From contig CAKZYL010000053.1 in assembly GCA_937884705.1 (NCBI GenBank), positions 1 to 36,528 of the forward strand: a DNA stretch of 36,528 nucleotides. Reading direction: 5' to 3'. The position numbers and the translations under genes are program-made. Numbering within the stretch: position 1 is the stretch's first letter; each line of letters begins with the position of its first letter. The notes below the pieces were generated by a model. The model was not told the DNA's origin and ran no database searches. It saw only the letters and a program-made list of their open reading frames with translations. Shown piece by piece: positions 8,986 to 18,738 of this stretch. This stretch comes from an uncultured Roseovarius sp. GTDB lineage: Bacteria > Pseudomonadota > Alphaproteobacteria > Rhodobacterales > Rhodobacteraceae.

Positions 8986-11205
8986 TCAGCGGCCCAAGAT
9001 ATCTCGCAAAATCCGCTCCACTGCGGACTCTCGGCGCGGCGTTCGCTGGCCGCCCGGCGCCCTGGAATTTACATCTTCGACCACGCGCTCGTTGATCCCA
9101 CGCGACATGGGCAAGGGCCGGGGCTCAAGCCCCTCATTGACCCGAGCCATTGTCTCGCGCCAGATATCCGTGGGCAGGCTACCCCCGGTTACTTGCTGCA
9201 GCGGGCTGTTGTCATCATAGCCCATCCAAACCCCGGTGACGTAGTCTGCCGTAAACCCGATGAACCAGGCGTCGCGGGCCGCTTGCGTCGTGCCTGTCTT
9301 TCCCGCAACTTCCCAGCCGTCCAACCGGGCGCGGCGCGCTGTGCCCTCGGAAACCACCTTTTCCATCATGTAGGTGAGTTCACGCGCGGCTTCCTCGCGG
9401 ATCACGCGTTCGCCAATACCACCGGCTGCCCCCATCAAAGCTATGTCTTCGCCAAGCAGCGTCAGCTCTTCGAGACCGTATGGCGTGACGGACGATCCAC
9501 CGTTTAGAATACCGGCATAGGCGCCCGTCATTTCCAGCAGTGTGCTTTCAGACGCCCCAAGCGCAAGAGCGGGCCCAGCGGCAAGATCACTTTCAATGCC
9601 AAAATCTTCTGCAACCTTGCGCACCAAGTCTCGGCCCACAGCCTCGGACACCTTGACGGCAGGGATGTTGAGAGAGAACTTCAACGCATCGATCATCGTC
9701 ACGCGCCCGCGATAATCCTTCTGATAGTTCTTAGGGCACCAGCGCCCCGATCCGGGGATGTCCAAACAATAGGGCTCATCCACGACCGTGGCGTTGGGCC
9801 CATATCCCAACTCCAGCGCGGTGCCATAGACGAACGGCTTAAAGGCTGAGCCTGTCTGTCTGTTCGCCATGGTGGCCCGGTTGAAGGCGCCCGAAACCTT
9901 GCTTTCGCGACCACCGACCATGGCCCGCACGGCCCCATCTGCCGACATCACCACGATCGCCGCCTGCGCCTGGCTGCCCTCTTTGACCTTTTCATCAAAG
10001 ATCACCGAAAGCGCCTCTTCGGCGGCGCGTTGAATCCGCTGATCCAGCGTGGTGCGGATGATGACGTCTTCGGTCGTATCGCGGGTAAAGAAGTCAGGAC
10101 CCGATTCCATGACCCAATCCGCGAAGTATCCGCCCGTTTGCGCCTCTGCTGCCTCAGAGAGCGTGGCCGGGTTTGCCATAGCCCGGCGGCGCTCCTCGGT
10201 GGTGAGATACTCCTGTTCCTCCATGAGGCGCAAAATCGTGGCCGCCCGTGCCTGTGACCTTTCCAGGTTAGAGGTGGGTGAAAGACGTGTGGGCGCAGTC
10301 AAAAGACCCGCCAGCATAGCCCCTTCTTGCGGCGAGAGTGCAGACGCGGGTTTGCCAAAGTAACGCTGCGCTGCCGCCTCTGATCCATAGGCGCCCGCCC
10401 CCATATAGGCGCGGTTGAGATAGATCGAGAGGATCTCGTCCTTGGAGTATTTCGCCTCCATTGCCAGCGCGTAAAGCGCCTCCTTGGCCTTTCGGCCGAG
10501 CGACCCGCGGCGGCAATCACGCACGTAGGCGGCCTCGCTTTCCCACTCTTCTTGGTCATAGGCGACGCCCAGACAGAGCAGCTTGGCCGTCTGTTGTGTG
10601 ATCGTCGACCCCCCGTGGCCCGACAGCGGACCACGCCCTTCGCTCAGGTTGATCCTGATGGCACTTGCAACACCGCGCGGACTGATCCCGAAGTGGCGGT
10701 AAAATCGCTTATCCTCGGTGGCAACCACAGCGTTCTTGAGATGCGAGCTGACACTCGCGGCGGTCACCACACCGCCGAACTGGTCCCCGCGCCAAGCAAA
10801 CACATCCCCCTCCCGGTCCATAAGCGTGACCGAGCCGCGCGCACGCCCATCAAGCAACTCTCGGACATCAGGAAGTGTTGTGTAAGTGTAAAACACGGCG
10901 CCTGCGATCAAGACTAAGGCGACAGCCGTCGCGCGCCAAGAAATCGCCCAGACCAATCGGAACACATATCCGAAGACGCGCCCGAAAAACCCACGGATTG
11001 GGCCGGTCGAGGTTTTCTTTGTCGCCGCTCGTTTCCGCTTGACTGTCGCGTTGGTTTTTCGAGCGACAGGCTTTTTGCTGCGCGCCTTAGTAGAGGGCTG
11101 CGTTGCCCGCTTTTTGAACAAGCTCCAACCTCGCGCCTTCTTTGCGGGCTTTTTGCGCCGTTTGTCAGCCACCAGCCGTGGCTTTTTCTTACCGGAGTTA
11201 CTCAT
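8986..11205 (-). CDS. Class A penicillin-binding protein (transglycosylase/transpeptidase, PBP1 family)
   Basis: 739 aa; basic Lys/Arg-rich N-terminus, TM, GT51 motifs (ATEDKRFYRHFGI, GGSTITQQTAKLL), TP motifs (TGSAFKPF, SLN, GKTGTTQ). Confidence 0.95.
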   Translation of the reverse strand: MSNSGKKKPRLVADKRRKKPAKKARGWSLFKKRATQPSTKARSKKPVARKTNATVKRKRAATKKTSTGPIRGFFGRVFGYVFRLVWAISWRATAVALVLIAGAVFYTYTTLPDVRELLDGRARGSVTLMDREGDVFAWRGDQFGGVVTAASVSSHLKNAVVATEDKRFYRHFGISPRGVASAIRINLSEGRGPLSGHGGSTITQQTAKLLCLGVAYDQEEWESEAAYVRDCRRGSLGRKAKEALYALAMEAKYSKDEILSIYLNRAYMGAGAYGSEAAAQRYFGKPASALSPQEGAMLAGLLTAPTRLSPTSNLERSQARAATILRLMEEQEYLTTEERRRAMANPATLSEAAEAQTGGYFADWVMESGPDFFTRDTTEDVIIRTTLDQRIQRAAEEALSVIFDEKVKEGSQAQAAIVVMSADGAVRAMVGGRESKVSGAFNRATMANRQTGSAFKPFVYGTALELGYGPNATVVDEPYCLDIPGSGRWCPKNYQKDYRGRVTMIDALKFSLNIPAVKVSEAVGRDLVRKVAEDFGIESDLAAGPALALGASESTLLEMTGAYAGILNGGSSVTPYGLEELTLLGEDIALMGAAGGIGERVIREEAARELTYMMEKVVSEGTARRARLDGWEVAGKTGTTQAARDAWFIGFTADYVTGVWMGYDDNSPLQQVTGGSLPTDIWRETMARVNEGLEPRPLPMSRGINERVVEDVNSRAPGGQRTPRRESAVERILRDILGR

Positions 11206-11403
11206 AAGGGTCCTTTAGAGGATTCTGCTCTCATTTTTTTCTCAGAATAGTCTCGATTCGCAGAAATTTGACCCCTAATAGCGATCATCTGTTTGATCAA
11301 AATTTATGCGTTTGCTTTATAGTGCCTATTTTTTAATCATCGCTCTCCCAAACCCCGAGGCAGGCCTCGCGTAGTGCCTTCCCGCAGTCCCATCCGTTGG
11401 GTT

Positions 11404-11435
11404 TTTTCCCCATGCAAACCCGCGAGTGGGGAAAA
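11404..11435. repeat. Inverted repeat in the glnK leader
   Basis: TTTTCCCC (11404-11411) – 16 nt – GGGGAAAA (11428-11435), perfect 8-bp dyad, 17 nt upstream of the glnK GTG. Confidence 0.55.
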
Positions 11436-11452
11436 CTGAAAAGGGGTGTCTA

Positions 11453-11791
11453 GTGAAACTCATTGTTGCAACCATCAAGCCGTTCAAGCTTGAAGATGTC
11501 CGTGAAGCGCTGACCAATATCGGCGTGCGCGGCATGATGGTGACTGAGATCAAGGGGTTCGGCGCACAGTCTGGCCACACAGAGATCTACCGTGGCGCAG
11601 AATACGCCGTGAACTTTGTCCCGAAAATCAAACTGGAGATCGCTGTCGCAGACGGTGTGGCCGATCAGGTGGTCGAAACGATCACATCCACCGCACGCAC
11701 CGGAAAAATCGGTGATGGCAAGATTTTCGTGATGGACCTTGAACAGGCCACGCGCGTGCGCACCGGCGAAACAAACGAAGACGCGCTGTAA
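11453..11791 (+). CDS. glnK: P-II family nitrogen regulatory protein
   Basis: GTG start after AAGGGG; VKLIVATIKPFKLEDVREALTNIGVRGMMVTEIKGFG; T-loop GHTEIYRGAEYAVNFVPK; next to amtB. Confidence 0.95.
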   Translation: MKLIVATIKPFKLEDVREALTNIGVRGMMVTEIKGFGAQSGHTEIYRGAEYAVNFVPKIKLEIAVADGVADQVVETITSTARTGKIGDGKIFVMDLEQATRVRTGETNEDAL

Positions 11792-11818
11792 GGCGAGCAA
11801 GACAAAGGGTTACATCCG

Positions 11819-13153
11819 ATGAACAAAAAACTACTGATACCGACGCTCTTTGCCGCAGCTGCGCTGCCGGTGATGGGCATGGCCCAAGAGGCTGAAGAGG
11901 CCGCCGCAGTGGCGTCTGACGAATTTGTATGGATCATGAACTCGCTTCTGTTCTTGATCGGCGGCTTTCTTGTGTTTTTCATGGCTGCGGGTTTTGCCAT
12001 GCTTGAAGGCGGTTTGGTTCGGTCCAAAAACGCCACAACGCAGATGACGAAGAACGTTGGCCTGTTCTCGATTGCGGCCATCATGTACTGGCTGGTCGGC
12101 TACAACCTGATGTACCCGCTTGGGGATTGGGCGATTGAGGGCTATTTTTCGGCGCTCTTCCCGTCTGTTGGTGTTCTGGAGGCCGTTGGTGTGACGTTGG
12201 CTGACGCTGATGATGCAAGCTATGCCTCGACCGGTTCCGACTACATCTTCCAGCTCATGTTCTGTGCGGCGACCGCATCTATCGTGTCCGGCGCTTTGGC
12301 CGAGCGCATCAAATTGTGGCCCTTCCTGATCTTTTCAGCAATCCTGACGGGCTTTATCTACCCGCTCACAGCCTCCTGGCAGTGGGGCGGCGGATGGCTG
12401 TCTGAAGCTGGGTTCTCTGACTTTGCGGGGTCTACAGTTGTTCACGCGTGCGGCGCCGCGGCTGCCTTGGCGGGTGCCATTGTTCTCGGCCCACGGCTTG
12501 GCAAGTACAAAGACGGCCAAGTTGTTCCGATGCCGGGCTCTAACCTGCCGTTGGCGACGCTCGGTATGTTTATCCTGTGGCTTGGGTGGTTCGGCTTCAA
12601 CGGCGGCTCGCAGCTGGCGATGGGCTCTGTCGGCGATGTGGCCGACGTGTCCCGGATCTTCTCCAACACAAACATGGCCGCTTCAGCTGGCGCTGTAACA
12701 GCTCTGATCCTGACACAGATCCTCTACAAAAAACCGGACCTCACCATGGTGCTGAACGGTGCTTTGGCGGGCCTTGTGTCCATCACAGCTGAACCATTAA
12801 TGCCAACGCTCTTCGGTGCGCTTTGGATCGGTGCGATTGGTGGTGTGATTGTCGTCTTCACGGTTCCAATGCTCGACAAAATGAAAATCGACGATGTGGT
12901 CGGCGCGATCCCGGTGCACGGTTTTGCCGGTATCTGGGGCACCTTCGCGGTTGTCTTTTACGGGGACGCCTCTGTTGGCACACAGGTTCTCGGCATGGTC
13001 GCGATCATCGGCGCCACATTTGTGATGTCCCTGGTCGTGTGGGGTATCCTCAGAGCTGTGGTTGGCATCCGTGTCAGCGAAGAGGCCGAGATCGCAGGCC
13101 TGGATAATTCCGAATTGGGCATGGAAGCCTATCCGGATTTCTCTAACGGCTAA
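11819..13153 (+). CDS. amtB: Ammonium transporter
   Basis: 444 aa; signal peptide, FFMAAGFAMLEGGLVRSKN, VHACGAAAALAGAIVLGPR, HGFAGIWG. Confidence 0.97.
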   Translation: MNKKLLIPTLFAAAALPVMGMAQEAEEAAAVASDEFVWIMNSLLFLIGGFLVFFMAAGFAMLEGGLVRSKNATTQMTKNVGLFSIAAIMYWLVGYNLMYPLGDWAIEGYFSALFPSVGVLEAVGVTLADADDASYASTGSDYIFQLMFCAATASIVSGALAERIKLWPFLIFSAILTGFIYPLTASWQWGGGWLSEAGFSDFAGSTVVHACGAAAALAGAIVLGPRLGKYKDGQVVPMPGSNLPLATLGMFILWLGWFGFNGGSQLAMGSVGDVADVSRIFSNTNMAASAGAVTALILTQILYKKPDLTMVLNGALAGLVSITAEPLMPTLFGALWIGAIGGVIVVFTVPMLDKMKIDDVVGAIPVHGFAGIWGTFAVVFYGDASVGTQVLGMVAIIGATFVMSLVVWGILRAVVGIRVSEEAEIAGLDNSELGMEAYPDFSNG

Positions 13154-13176
13154 GCGTTTCCTTCCTGGAGTGACTG

Positions 13177-13206
13177 ACCCCTGGGCTTCGGCTCAGGGGT
13201 TTTTTC
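13177..13206 (+). terminator. Rho-independent terminator after amtB
   Basis: ACCCCTGGGC-TTCG-GCTCAGGGGT stem (one G·U), followed by TTTTT. Confidence 0.9.
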
Positions 13207-13267
13207 ATGCAGACCCCTTCAGATTGAACAGTTTCGAATCGTGACATGACATGCTACCCTTAGTGGC

Positions 13268-15097
13268 ATGAATGAGCTGAACCCCAATATAGGCGATGTA
13301 ACACCTGTTATTCGACAACTCGACGAGGCGGCGATCAACCGGATTGCAGCTGGCGAAGTGGTGGAACGTCCCGCCTCTGCGGTCAAAGAGCTGGTCGAAA
13401 ACGCATTGGATGCTGGTGCGCGCCGAATTGAGGTGAGCTATTCGCAGGGGGGCAAAAGTCTCATCCGCGTGTCCGATGACGGCTGTGGCATACCTGGCGA
13501 AGACTTGCCCCTGGCGCTTAGCCGCCATGCCACTTCGAAAATCGACGGCTCCGACCTGCTCAACATCCAGAGTTTTGGCTTCAGGGGCGAGGCGCTGCCG
13601 TCCTTGGGGGCCGTCGGGCGTTTGTCCATCACGACCCGCGCCTCCGGCCAAGACGGCGCGGAGATCCACGTGACGGGCGGATGCATGACGGGCGTGAAGC
13701 CCGCCGCGTTGAATGCTGGCACCGTCGTCACGCTCAAGGACCTCTTTTTCGCGACCCCGGCCCGACTGAAATTCATGCGCTCCGATCGGGCAGAGGCACA
13801 AGCCATAGGCGATGTGATCAAACGGCTTGCCATGGCAGAACCTTTCGTTGGTTTTGTTCTGCGGGACGTCTCTGACGGGGGCGATGGACGGATCGTCTTT
13901 CGCGCGGATCCGGAAAACGGTGACATGTTCGATGCGATCTTGGGCCGATTGTCCCGTGTTTTGGGGCCGCAGTTTGCCGAGAACGCCGTGCCAATAGACG
14001 CAGAACGGGACGGCATTCGCATGGCAGGCTATGCGGCACTGCCCACCTACTCTCGCGGCTCGGCTGTCACACAGTATCTTTTTGTGAACGGTCGCCCTGT
14101 GCGCGACCGCATGCTCTATGGCGCTTTGCGCGCTGCCTACAACGATCTCTTATCACGCGATCGGCATCCCGCCGCGGCGCTATTTCTGACATGCGATCCG
14201 CTGCTGGTGGACGTGAATGTCCACCCTGCCAAAACCGAGGTCCGGTTTCGTGATCCAGCGGTTGTGCGCGGTCTCATCGTCTCTGGTCTGCGCCATGCTT
14301 TGGCTCAGGCGGGGCACCGGTCATCTTCGACGGTCTCGCAGGCAGCCCTTGGCGCGATCAGCCCTCCGCCTGCCGCGCCGCGTGTCTACCAGATGGATCG
14401 TACGGAAAAGGCGTCTGTATTTGCTGAATTTCAGGGCGCCTACAGCGCGCGGGTTGAGCGTCACGCACCTGATGATGCGCACGTGGACACAGGAGAGCCT
14501 GCCGCACCGACGAACGATACCCCGCTGGGTGCCGCGCGCGCGCAGATGTTTGAGAACTACATCTTTGCTCAGACAGAAGACGGCATGGTGATCGTTGATC
14601 AGCATGCCGCACATGAGCGCATCGTATATGAAAACCTGAAATCTCAGATGGCGGAAAACGGCGTGGCAGCGCAAGCTCTCTTGATCCCCGACATTGTCGA
14701 TCTGGGCGAAGCAGATGCCACGCGCTTGTTGGATGAAGCGGAGACTTTGAGTGAGCTGGGCCTCACGATTGAGCCCTTCGGACCGGGTACGATTGCCGTG
14801 CGCGAAACGCCTGCCATCCTCGGGCCCTGCGATGCTGCAGCAATCCTGCAGGATGTTCTTGATGAGCTGCACGAGCAGGGCGAAAGCTCTACCGTCCGGG
14901 GTCGCATCGAAGCGATCCTGTCGCGCGTCGCTTGCCATGGTTCCATACGGTCTGGGCGTCGCATGAATGCAGATGAAATGAACGCGCTCTTGCGTCAAAT
15001 GGAGAGCACGCCCCATTCCGGGCAGTGCAATCACGGACGCCCAACATATGTCGAACTGAAATTCTCCGACATTGAAAAACTGTTTGACCGCACGTGA
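13268..15097 (+). CDS. mutL: DNA mismatch repair endonuclease MutL
   Basis: 609 aa; IRQLDEAAINRIAAGEVVERPASAVKELVENALDAGA, GFRGEALPSLGAVG, C-terminal DQHAAHERIVYE. Confidence 0.98.
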   Translation: MNELNPNIGDVTPVIRQLDEAAINRIAAGEVVERPASAVKELVENALDAGARRIEVSYSQGGKSLIRVSDDGCGIPGEDLPLALSRHATSKIDGSDLLNIQSFGFRGEALPSLGAVGRLSITTRASGQDGAEIHVTGGCMTGVKPAALNAGTVVTLKDLFFATPARLKFMRSDRAEAQAIGDVIKRLAMAEPFVGFVLRDVSDGGDGRIVFRADPENGDMFDAILGRLSRVLGPQFAENAVPIDAERDGIRMAGYAALPTYSRGSAVTQYLFVNGRPVRDRMLYGALRAAYNDLLSRDRHPAAALFLTCDPLLVDVNVHPAKTEVRFRDPAVVRGLIVSGLRHALAQAGHRSSSTVSQAALGAISPPPAAPRVYQMDRTEKASVFAEFQGAYSARVERHAPDDAHVDTGEPAAPTNDTPLGAARAQMFENYIFAQTEDGMVIVDQHAAHERIVYENLKSQMAENGVAAQALLIPDIVDLGEADATRLLDEAETLSELGLTIEPFGPGTIAVRETPAILGPCDAAAILQDVLDELHEQGESSTVRGRIEAILSRVACHGSIRSGRRMNADEMNALLRQMESTPHSGQCNHGRPTYVELKFSDIEKLFDRT

Positions 15098-16263
15098 TCC
15101 AGCTTGGCGAGATATCCCTGAACCTGAGTGATCCGCTGGTCCTCGCCGCGCTGATATTTGGGGCTGTTCTGATCCTCATCTTGTCGCTTGTGATCGCCAC
15201 CAATCGATCCGCGACCCGCTCAGCCCGCATGGCGGAACCCATGATTGCTCAGATGAATGATCTGGCCACCCGCGTGCAGGGGCTCAGCGACGGTCAGCAC
15301 CAATTGACGGGCGGTCTGACCCATGTGTCCGAAGCGCAAGCCCAGTCGCAGACCAGTATGTTGCAACTGATGGAGCGGCGTCTTGCCCAAGTCCAAGAGC
15401 AGATGAATGAAAACCTGCATGGCTCCGCGCGACGCACGGCTCAGTCATTGGGCGAGCTGCAACAGCGGCTAACTGCCATCGACAAGGCGCAAGACAACAT
15501 CACCAAACTGTCCGGCGATGTGCTGAGCCTGCAGGACATTCTGTCGAACAAGCAAACGCGAGGCGCGTTTGGAGAAATCCAGCTGACCGACATCGTCTCC
15601 AAAGCCTTGCCGTCAGACAGCTATACCCTTCAACACACGCTGTCGAACGGCAAACGCGCCGATTGCCTGATACATCTGCCCAATCCGCCCGGGCCCATCT
15701 GCATCGACAGCAAATTTCCTCTCGAGGCCTATGAAGCGCTAAGACGCGCGACGACGGATTGGGAGCTCAATGAAGCGGCAAAACTGCTGCGGACATCGGT
15801 GAAAAAACACATCAAAGACATCGCTGAGAAATACATCCTCGATGGCGAAACGGCAGACGGGGCATTGATGTTCCTACCCTCAGAGGCGGTTTATGCCGAA
15901 CTGCACTCGAACTTTCCGGAATTGGTGCGGGATGGGTTTGCCAGCCGCGTCTGGATCGTGTCCCCAACCACCTGCATGGCCACGCTGAACACGATGCGGG
16001 CCATCCTGAAGGATGCGCGCATGCGGGAACAGGCCGGAGCCATTCGCAGTGAGCTGAGCAAGCTTTTTGCCGATGTGGAGCGTCTCGGCACACGTGTTGA
16101 GAACCTGGATCGGCATTTCAATCAAGCCTCCAAGGACATCGCCGACATTAAGGTCTCAGCAGACAAAGCAGGGCGACGCGCAAAACGGCTTGATAACTTC
16201 GACTTCGAAGAGCTGGTTCCTGAACCTGAGAGCAAAATCGTGAAGCTGGGCAACGACAGCTAA
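15094..16263 (+). CDS. rmuC: DNA recombination protein RmuC
   Basis: 389 aa, GTG start overlapping the mutL stop (GTGA); N-terminal TM, coiled coil, RmuC core (RGAFGEIQLTDIVSKALP, CIDSKFPLEAYEAL, AVYAELHSNFPEL). Confidence 0.93.
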   Translation: MIQLGEISLNLSDPLVLAALIFGAVLILILSLVIATNRSATRSARMAEPMIAQMNDLATRVQGLSDGQHQLTGGLTHVSEAQAQSQTSMLQLMERRLAQVQEQMNENLHGSARRTAQSLGELQQRLTAIDKAQDNITKLSGDVLSLQDILSNKQTRGAFGEIQLTDIVSKALPSDSYTLQHTLSNGKRADCLIHLPNPPGPICIDSKFPLEAYEALRRATTDWELNEAAKLLRTSVKKHIKDIAEKYILDGETADGALMFLPSEAVYAELHSNFPELVRDGFASRVWIVSPTTCMATLNTMRAILKDARMREQAGAIRSELSKLFADVERLGTRVENLDRHFNQASKDIADIKVSADKAGRRAKRLDNFDFEELVPEPESKIVKLGNDS

Positions 16264-16283
16264 TGCTCGACCGTGGTGCCCAT

Positions 16284-16328
16284 CGAAATCTTTGAAAGAT
16301 TTCGGTCCGCATTCTTTCAAAGAATGCG
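16284..16328. repeat. Double-palindrome intergenic element, copy 1
   Basis: CGAAATCTTTGAAAGATTTCG GTC CGCATTCTTTCAAAGAATGCG; near-identical copy at 25622-25666. Confidence 0.85.
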
Positions 16329-16339
16329 CTGCCCGAAGC

Positions 16340-16819
16340 TTAGGTTCTGCAGTGTTTGGCAATTTCGCGGTTGAGAAGCCCGGTTTCGACGAGCAAGCAA
16401 CGATCACGCGCCTCGTAGTAGTATCCGCGGGCGTACCACATGACGGCACGGTCCATGTTCCCATCTGAGACCAACCATGCACCACGCAGGTATTTCACGG
16501 CCCATGTGAGGTTCACGTCGGGATCCAGCAAATCTTCGTTCTTTCCCTGAAACCCCATCCCGCGCGCGGTTGCCGGCAGGATCTGCATCATCCCGTAATA
16601 TGGACCATTTCTCGCACGCGGGCGATAATCGCTTTCCCGCTGCACCACCTTATGCACCAAGAGCCGTGGCACCTCATAGTTGTCAGCATGTTTGTTGATC
16701 AGCTGCCGCAGTTCGGGGGTTTCATTGGGAAAAAGGTCAAAATCCCTTTGCACCGGCTCTTGTCTGCCGCACGCGGCGACCAGAAGACACGTGAGGGCGA
16801 CCCAGACACCGCGCATCAC
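16340..16819 (-). CDS. Lytic transglycosylase (SLT domain) lipoprotein
   Basis: 159 aa; lipobox LLVAACGRQ; SLT motifs QRESDYRPRARNGPYYGMMQILPATARGMGF. Confidence 0.88.
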   Translation of the reverse strand: MMRGVWVALTCLLVAACGRQEPVQRDFDLFPNETPELRQLINKHADNYEVPRLLVHKVVQRESDYRPRARNGPYYGMMQILPATARGMGFQGKNEDLLDPDVNLTWAVKYLRGAWLVSDGNMDRAVMWYARGYYYEARDRCLLVETGLLNREIAKHCRT

Positions 16820-17193
16820 ATCGTCTCAAGACAATGGCGGCGGAACGCGCGTTTCAACATGTCCAGCTCTTCGCGCAACAGCGTGACCTCGGCGCGGATG
16901 TCATAGCCGAGCTCTTCTCCTGCAACGAGGCAAAACTGGCCCAAGGTCGTGTTGGCATCGGCATCACTTATCAAGAAAGTCTGCACCCCGTCTGCGATCG
17001 CGTGAGGTGGAACAGGGACACGCAGCAGCCATCCAGTTCCATCTTCCATCTTGGATAGCTGAACCCCCTCAACCTTTTGCAGTTGCCATGTCACTTCGAT
17101 ATTGGGCGCATCCTGGGCGCCCCCTTTGCGATACAAAGCGCCTTCCCAAACTCCTTCGAAAAGACGCATCTTGGTCAAGGTTAAGTTGCTCAT
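16816..17193 (-). CDS. Hypothetical protein
   Basis: Likely start MSNLTLTKMRLFEGVWEGALY at 17193; stop overlaps the SLT gene start (ATGA). Confidence 0.6.
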   Translation of the reverse strand: MSNLTLTKMRLFEGVWEGALYRKGGAQDAPNIEVTWQLQKVEGVQLSKMEDGTGWLLRVPVPPHAIADGVQTFLISDADANTTLGQFCLVAGEELGYDIRAEVTLLREELDMLKRAFRRHCLETM

Positions 17194-17204
17194 TGGAGTG
17201 TCCT

Positions 17205-17981
17205 TCAGAGTTCCGTGCGCAGGCGACGGCTCATCGTCAAATCGCGGATCGTGACCTGGCTCATCTGTGGATTTTCGAAAATAAGGTCCACCCAAGCCCG
17301 CTCCACGCGCTTTTCGTTTATCTTCGAATAGGCCAGATCAAACTCCACCATCAACTGCTCTTCATGCAGAGGCAATTCGCGCACCAATTGCTCGGTGTTG
17401 GGACCGTGCTTGACGTTGAGCCTGATGAAGATCTCCAGCGGCTTTTCCAGCTCAACAATGGTATCGAGGCGCACCAGATGGCGCCGCTTGATGTCCTGCA
17501 TCGCTGCCTGGGGCAAATCCAGCACCAGCGACAAAAACGATCCGTCGAAATTGAAGACGTCCATGCGCAATCCAAACGGCGCCAGATCGGCGGCGCGCAG
17601 GTTGCGGATCTGGCGCAGTGTCAACTCTGATCGTTCACAATCGTGAAACAATACCAGCTCTTTGCCGAGGCCCGTATTGCTGCTTGCCGACGACATGCCC
17701 GGCACATCCAAAGCGCTGCGCCACAGCGAAGGTCGCCAAGACCAATCCGTGCCGTGGGGTTTTTCGAATGCATTTGACCCGATGACAGGCAAGGCCAAAC
17801 GATGATCAGCCGTGGCGATGACCTCATTGAGGTGAAAGCGAAGTTTCCTTGCAACAGACCGCTCTGCTTGAAGCTTTTCCAAATTCAGCTTGTCCAGACC
17901 ACGCGACAGATGACGCCACCTCCGCCAGGCTTGTCGCTTCACAACCCAATCCAGAACGTTACTTCTGAGTTCCACAGTCAC
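17205..17981 (-). CDS. Conserved hypothetical protein (possibly DUF6478 family)
   Basis: 258 aa, strong coding character, co-oriented with neighbours; family assignment from memory only. Confidence 0.6.
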   Translation of the reverse strand: MTVELRSNVLDWVVKRQAWRRWRHLSRGLDKLNLEKLQAERSVARKLRFHLNEVIATADHRLALPVIGSNAFEKPHGTDWSWRPSLWRSALDVPGMSSASSNTGLGKELVLFHDCERSELTLRQIRNLRAADLAPFGLRMDVFNFDGSFLSLVLDLPQAAMQDIKRRHLVRLDTIVELEKPLEIFIRLNVKHGPNTEQLVRELPLHEEQLMVEFDLAYSKINEKRVERAWVDLIFENPQMSQVTIRDLTMSRRLRTEL

Positions 17982-18036
17982 TGCCCCAGATTATAGAATA
18001 CCCGGCCACTTTGCGCCGGGCCGTCTTGCCATAGCA

Positions 18037-18738
18037 TTAACCCGAATTTGGAAACAATACACCCCAAAGCGGCTTGGTGGGCTCTGATGCGGCGGACGGC
18101 GCCACTTCGGCTGCGCTTTCTACAATCAAAGAGCGTACAGGGCTGCTGGCTTTCGTGTTTTTTGCCAAGGCGCGAAGGAGAAGCTGGCCATCGGTGCCCG
18201 CCATCGGGCTGCCCTGAGGACCGTAAAGCGACAGAGCAACCAGATGCCCGTTGATGGCCATAGCACCCCGCCAGTGTTTGGGGTCTTTCTCGGCCAGCGC
18301 TTGATCGCCCCCGCTTGCAAAATGTACGAGACTTAGGTCCGTGTCATCGATGGACGTGATCACGGATGTGCCAGACATGGAGTTTGCAATCTCTGCAGAG
18401 GACGGGTTCGCGGCCCCTGCTCCGCCAGGCACGATGGTCAGTGTCATGATCACAGGTTCCACATTTTGCCCTCGCGTCCCGCTAAGGGATTCGCAACTGG
18501 CAAGCATAACAAAGCCCCGGCTCACACGGTCGCGCAAAAACCGTCGGTCGATGCAATACCCATCGGGCGCGCTTACGACCACGTCACCATCATACAGGGA
18601 TACTGAGCGGATGACGTCTCTTTGAACGTCTCCCCCAGCACCGAAACCGGGAAAGCCCGCACCAAGGCACCCTGACAGGCTCAAGACGCCCGCCAGAGCG
18701 ATGAGACAGCGCCCTATATTAGATATCCATGTAGACAT
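18037..18738 (-). CDS. Putative lipoprotein, hypothetical
   Basis: Likely start [28 protein letters not shown] (lipobox LSGC) at 18738, overlapping the 3' end of ilvD. Confidence 0.65.
   Translation of the reverse strand: MSTWISNIGRCLIALAGVLSLSGCLGAGFPGFGAGGDVQRDVIRSVSLYDGDVVVSAPDGYCIDRRFLRDRVSRGFVMLASCESLSGTRGQNVEPVIMTLTIVPGGAGAANPSSAEIANSMSGTSVITSIDDTDLSLVHFASGGDQALAEKDPKHWRGAMAINGHLVALSLYGPQGSPMAGTDGQLLLRALAKNTKASSPVRSLIVESAAEVAPSAASEPTKPLWGVLFPNSG

Noticed and set aside
11290-11300. TTTGATCAAA as an FNR/FnrL site
   Set aside because: The FNR consensus is TTGAT-N4-ATCAA; this palindrome lacks the 4-nt spacer.
14321-15034. 237-aa minus-strand ORF
   Set aside because: Antisense shadow of mutL.
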